9,786 nucleotides of DNA from an uncultured Eubacteriales bacterium. GTDB taxonomy: Bacteria > Bacillota > Clostridia > Lachnospirales > Lachnospiraceae. The translations under genes and the position numbers were made by a program. Shown piece by piece: positions 6,968 through 9,786 of the stretch. Location of the stretch: NCBI GenBank assembly GCA_900545455.1, contig UQZF01000099.1, positions 1 through 9,786 on the forward strand. Reading direction: 5' to 3'. The first letter of the stretch is position 1; the number at the start of each line of letters is the position of its first letter. Below the pieces are notes generated by a model. That model worked only from the letters and a program-made list of their open reading frames with translations. It was not told the DNA's origin and made no database searches.

Positions 6968-7267
6968 ATGGTAAAGCACGTTATATTGTGGAAACTTAAA
7001 GAGATGGATGAAAATGAGAAGGAGAGCGTCAAGGCCGGAATAAAAGAAGGACTTGAGGGACTGGCAGGAAAGATTCCGGGGCTTGTGGAAATTCATGTAC
7101 ACACGAACGGACTTGCAAGCTCTAACGCGGATGTAATGCTTGATTCGACATTCACTGACGAGGAAGCACTTAAGGGTTACGCAGTGAATCCGGCACATGT
7201 TGCTGTTGCCGATGGGAAGGTAAGACCATATACGGCAGTCAGAACTTGTCTTGATTTTACGATGTAG
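6968..7267 (+). CDS. Dabb (stress-responsive alpha/beta barrel) domain protein
   Basis: A 99-residue cytoplasmic protein spanning a single Dabb domain. The family forms dimeric ferredoxin-like barrels; members' roles vary and most bacterial ones are uncharacterised. Seen here are the N-terminal strand MVKHVILWKLK (1-11), a helix rich in Glu and Lys (about 12-34), PGLVEIHVHTNG (37-48), DVMLDSTFTDEEALKGY (55-71) and the final NPAHVAVADGKVRPYTAV (74-91), all in the family's usual order and at about its usual length. GGAGG (6958-6962) lies five bases before the ATG, a strong ribosome binding site. It starts 48 bases after the unknown Ser-rich protein with no terminator between (only a 5-bp hairpin without a T-run at 6935-6952), so co-transcription is likely. 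No function can be assigned beyond the fold. Confidence 0.85.
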   Translation: MVKHVILWKLKEMDENEKESVKAGIKEGLEGLAGKIPGLVEIHVHTNGLASSNADVMLDSTFTDEEALKGYAVNPAHVAVADGKVRPYTAVRTCLDFTM

Positions 7268-7285
7268 TCACTGTGTAATTTCTAT

Positions 7286-7314
7286 TTGACAAAACAACAG
7301 AAAAAATATATCAT
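7286..7314 (+). promoter_or_regulatory. Strong sigma-A promoter for the leuS leader
   Basis: TTGACA (7286-7291), a perfect -35, is followed after exactly 17 bases by TATCAT (7309-7314), a five-of-six -10 match. Transcription should start near 7321, giving a leader of about 100 bases before leuS. Confidence 0.8.
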
Positions 7315-7323
7315 ATCGATATG
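7312..7323. promoter_or_regulatory. 12-bp palindrome overlapping the leuS promoter -10 and start site
   Basis: CATATCGATATG is a perfect palindrome lying across the end of the -10 and the predicted transcription start. This is a classic position for a repressor operator. No specific regulator can be named. Confidence 0.4.
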
Positions 7324-7407
7324 TGAGTCGGAAATACAGTTTCGGCACAAGCAAGCGGAACACAAGCCCTTTCGTCTCTAACTGAGATGACAGGGCTTAT
7401 TTATTTT
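7321..7407 (+). ncRNA. Short structured leuS leader, probable attenuator (not a T-box)
   Basis: From the predicted start the leader forms a 7-bp hairpin (7327-7333 with 7340-7346, two G-U pairs, loop ATACAG) and then the terminator at 7364-7407. An alternative stem of 7339-7344 with 7356-7361 would compete with the first hairpin. CACAAGC occurs twice (7346-7352 and 7361-7367). The conserved T-box sequence AGGGTGGNACCGCG and a long specifier stem are absent, and no leader peptide is visible (the ATG at 7321 is followed directly by TGA). It could also be an independent small RNA of about 80 bases. Confidence 0.5.
7364..7407 (+). terminator. Intrinsic terminator between the leuS promoter and leuS
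   Basis: AAGCCCT (7364-7370) pairs with AGGGCTT (7392-7398). A T/C mismatch separates this from a further 7 bp (7372-7378 with 7384-7390, one G-U pair) closing a TAACT loop. The T-rich run TTATTTATTTT follows at 7397-7407. It ends directly before the GGAGG of leuS, so it should reduce read-through from the promoter at 7286 and also stop transcripts from the Dabb gene. Confidence 0.85.
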
Positions 7408-7412
7408 GGAGG
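7408..7412 (+). promoter_or_regulatory. Ribosome binding site of leuS
   Basis: GGAGG lies eight bases before ATG 7421 and directly abuts the T-run of the terminator, so terminated transcripts lack it. It fixes the leuS start. Confidence 0.85.
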
Positions 7413-7420
7413 TTAGAAAA

Positions 7421-9786
7421 ATGCAGCAGGAAGCTTACAATCACAAATCAATTGAAAAAAAATGGCAGAAGTACTGGGAGGAGCATCAGACATTCAAGAC
7501 GGATGTATGGGATTTCTCCAAGCCTAAGTACTATGTACTTGATATGTTCCCTTATCCATCAGGAGTAGGTCTTCACGCAGGACATCCGGAGGGTTACACA
7601 GCTACCGATATTATGTCGAGAATGAAGAGAATGCAGGGTTACAATGTACTTCATCCTATGGGGTATGACTCTTTCGGACTTCCGGCAGAGCAGTATGCCG
7701 TATCCACGGGACATCATCCTAACGGTTTTACGGAGAGCAACATAGAGACATTCTCCAAGCAGTTGAAGGAGCTCGGCTTTGACTATGACTGGACAAAGAT
7801 GCTTGCCACAAGTGATCCTAAGTTCTATAAGTGGACACAGTGGATTTTCAAGCAGCTCTATCTTGCAGGCTACGCTAAGCTTGTAGACATGCCTGTCAAC
7901 TGGTGTGAAGAGCTCGGAACGGTTCTCTCCAACGATGAGGTTATCGACGGCAAGTCAGAGAGAGGCGGCTATCCTGTAATAAGAAAGAACATGAAGCAGT
8001 GGGTTATCGACCAGCCTGCATTTGCAGAGAAGCTTCTCGAGGGACTCGAGGAGATTGACTGGCCTGAGTCAACCAAGGATATGCAGAGACACTGGATCGG
8101 TAAGTCAGAGGGTGTCGAGGTTGATTTTAAGATTGTCGGAGGCGGCGAGTTCTCAATCTACACGACCTGTATCGAGACAATCTACGGAATAACATTCATG
8201 GTTCTCGCACCGGACGGACAGCTTGTTAAGGAGCTCATGCCAAGAATCGAGAACAAGGAAGAGGTTGAAGCATACATTGCTGAGACACTCAAAAAGAACG
8301 ACATGGATCGTACAGAGCTTAACAAGACCAAGTCAGGCTGTATGCTCAAGGGAATATATGCCATCAATCCTGTTAACGGCAAGGAGGTTCCTGTATTTAT
8401 CGGTGACTTCGTACTCGCAAGCTACGGAACAGGTGCGGTTATGGCTGTTCCTACACATGACCAGAGAGATTTTGAGTATGCCGTTGCACATAACATTCCT
8501 ATGATTCAGGTAATTGACGGTGCCGATGTCAGCGAGCATGCTTTTGAGAAGGGCGATTATCTCGGAAAGGGATGCAAGCTCATCAACTCTGAGGAGTTCA
8601 CAGGTCTTACCGTTGAGGAGGCTAAGAAGGCAATCACGGATAAGCTTGTGGGAATGGGAATCGCAAGAAGAAAGGTAAATTATCATTTCCGCGAGTGGAT
8701 ATTTGCAAGACAGAGATACTGGGGCGAGCCTGTACCTATCGTATATCTCGAGGACGGCTCAATCCATGTGCTTGCAGACGACGAGCTTCCGCTTGTACTG
8801 CCTGAGCTTGAGGACTACAAGGGAAAGAACGGTCAGGCACCTCTCGAGAATGCCACAGAGTGGAAGCAGTACAACCACAACGGCTTAAAGGGTAAGAGAG
8901 AGACCTCAACAATGCCTGGCAGCGCAGGTTCAAGCTGGTACTATATGAGATACATTGATCCGGACAATGACAAGGAGTTCGCAAACCAGGAGCTCTTAAA
9001 GCACTGGATGCCTGTCGACTTATACATCGGAGGACCTGAGCACGCTGTAGGACACCTTATGTACTCAAGAATCTGGAACCGTTTCCTCTATGACAAGGGA
9101 CTTTCACCGGTAAAGGAGCCGTTCAAGAAGCTTGTGCATCAGGGAATGATTCTCGGATCTAATGGAATCAAGATGGGTAAGCGTTTCCCTGAGTTCGTTG
9201 TAAACCCTAGCGATATTGTAAGAGATTACGGCGCAGATACATTGAGACTCTACGAGATGTTCATGGGACCTCTTGAGGCATCTAAGCCATGGAGCGCAAC
9301 AGGTGTTGAGGGCGCTAAGAGATTCATCGTGAGAGTATGGAACTTCTTCACGAATCCTGAGAATATATCAGATGCCAACAAGGATGAGCTCACGATGCTC
9401 TATCATCAGACCGTAAAGAAGGTTACAAATGACTTTGAGAACCTTGCGTTTAACACTGCAATCAGCCAGATGATGATATTCGTAAATCAGCTCTACAAGA
9501 CAGGAACATGTCCTAAGGAGTACGCAGAGGGCTTTATAAAGATGCTTTCATGTATCTGTCCTCACGTTGGAGAGGAAATCTGGGCAAATCTCGGACACGA
9601 CAACACGATAGCATACGAGGCATGGCCAAAGTACATCGAGGAGCTCACCGTTGAGGATGCCGTTGAAATAGCAGTCCAGATTAACGGAAAGACCAAGGGC
9701 GTTGTCAAAGTTTCCAAGGATGCGGACAAGGATACCGTTTTTGCGGCAGCCAAGGATGCGGTAAAGGAGAAGCTTACTCCTAATAT
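7421..9786 (+). CDS. leuS: Leucyl-tRNA synthetase (3' partial)
   Basis: Charges tRNA-Leu with leucine in the cytoplasm (class Ia synthetase). 788 codons are visible and the frame is open to the right edge; the usual bacterial length is just over 800, so only the last few residues are missing. Seen in order: the HIGH-type motif HAGH (52-55) in FPYPSGVGLHAGHPEGYT; the WCEELGTVLSNDEV zinc-region segment (161-174) without the paired CxxC; the CP1 editing domain with a threonine-rich peptide reading TTCIET (248-253) instead of TTRPDT; GTGAVMAVPTHDQRD (336-350) with the editing Asp347; FREWIFARQRYWGEP (423-437); and a KMSKS loop reading KMGKR (584-588). The C-terminal VQINGKTKGVV matches the tRNA-binding tail. 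I believe these variants are shared by Lachnospiraceae LeuRS rather than being damage. Expression depends on the terminator-containing leader. Confidence 0.97.
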   Translation, partial: MQQEAYNHKSIEKKWQKYWEEHQTFKTDVWDFSKPKYYVLDMFPYPSGVGLHAGHPEGYTATDIMSRMKRMQGYNVLHPMGYDSFGLPAEQYAVSTGHHPNGFTESNIETFSKQLKELGFDYDWTKMLATSDPKFYKWTQWIFKQLYLAGYAKLVDMPVNWCEELGTVLSNDEVIDGKSERGGYPVIRKNMKQWVIDQPAFAEKLLEGLEEIDWPESTKDMQRHWIGKSEGVEVDFKIVGGGEFSIYTTCIETIYGITFMVLAPDGQLVKELMPRIENKEEVEAYIAETLKKNDMDRTELNKTKSGCMLKGIYAINPVNGKEVPVFIGDFVLASYGTGAVMAVPTHDQRDFEYAVAHNIPMIQVIDGADVSEHAFEKGDYLGKGCKLINSEEFTGLTVEEAKKAITDKLVGMGIARRKVNYHFREWIFARQRYWGEPVPIVYLEDGSIHVLADDELPLVLPELEDYKGKNGQAPLENATEWKQYNHNGLKGKRETSTMPGSAGSSWYYMRYIDPDNDKEFANQELLKHWMPVDLYIGGPEHAVGHLMYSRIWNRFLYDKGLSPVKEPFKKLVHQGMILGSNGIKMGKRFPEFVVNPSDIVRDYGADTLRLYEMFMGPLEASKPWSATGVEGAKRFIVRVWNFFTNPENISDANKDELTMLYHQTVKKVTNDFENLAFNTAISQMMIFVNQLYKTGTCPKEYAEGFIKMLSCICPHVGEEIWANLGHDNTIAYEAWPKYIEELTVEDAVEIAVQINGKTKGVVKVSKDADKDTVFAAAKDAVKEKLTPN

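Noticed and set aside
7268..7420. T-box riboswitch upstream of leuS
   Set aside because: No AGGGTGGNACCGCG core, no specifier stem, and the leader of about 100 bases is too short.
8182..8984. Additional open frames inside leuS on both strands
   Set aside because: They overlap conserved LeuRS sequence and their translations resemble no protein; they are shadows of leuS codon usage.

Overview
The window looks like chromosome from a motile, plant-polysaccharide-using Lachnospiraceae (Clostridia; a Butyrivibrio/Roseburia/Lachnospira-like organism). This is inferred from several things: strong AGGAGG-type ribosome binding sites, a LeuRS of the clade variant I associate with this family, a GGDEF/EAL pair of the style common there, and a cytoplasmic GH43 xylosidase. 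No mobile element, CRISPR array, tRNA or rRNA is visible, and no gene-free stretch exceeds 300 bases. The longest gaps are about 225 bases (2877-3101) and about 153 bases (7268-7420), and both carry regulatory signals.

Left part (1-2876): the C-terminal two thirds of a UDP-sugar pyrophosphorylase of the eukaryote-like UAP family runs rightward off the left edge. It converges on a leftward gene for a cytoplasmic GH43 beta-xylosidase/arabinofuranosidase, with a shared bidirectional terminator at 845-870. The GH43 protein carries an extra ~128-residue ankyrin-repeat domain at its N terminus, which is an unusual architecture.

Middle (2877-6152): an AT-rich divergent promoter region leads into two c-di-GMP genes. 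The first encodes a PAS-like/GGDEF diguanylate cyclase with an intact active site and no I-site. The second encodes PAS - degenerate GGDEF - intact EAL - PAS, predicted to be a phosphodiesterase. The two reading frames are in the same phase and separated by a single TAG and eight sense codons, so they form either a translationally coupled synthase/hydrolase pair or a split single protein.

Right part (6153-9786): a possible sigma-28/sigma-D type flagellar promoter (CCGATATA) and an 8-bp inverted repeat precede a small Ser-rich protein of unknown function. That protein has a FlgL-like first few residues and a FliD-like segment. A Dabb-domain protein follows in the same direction. Last comes leuS, cut by the right edge about 15-20 codons before its expected end. 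leuS has its own strong promoter with a 12-bp palindrome over the start site, and an intrinsic terminator sits between promoter and ribosome binding site. The terminator suggests an attenuated leader (or a short RNA), but the leader lacks T-box signatures.

The best candidates for something undescribed are the ankyrin-GH43 fusion, the in-frame TAG-separated c-di-GMP pair next to a putative flagellar-regulon protein, and the non-T-box leuS leader.
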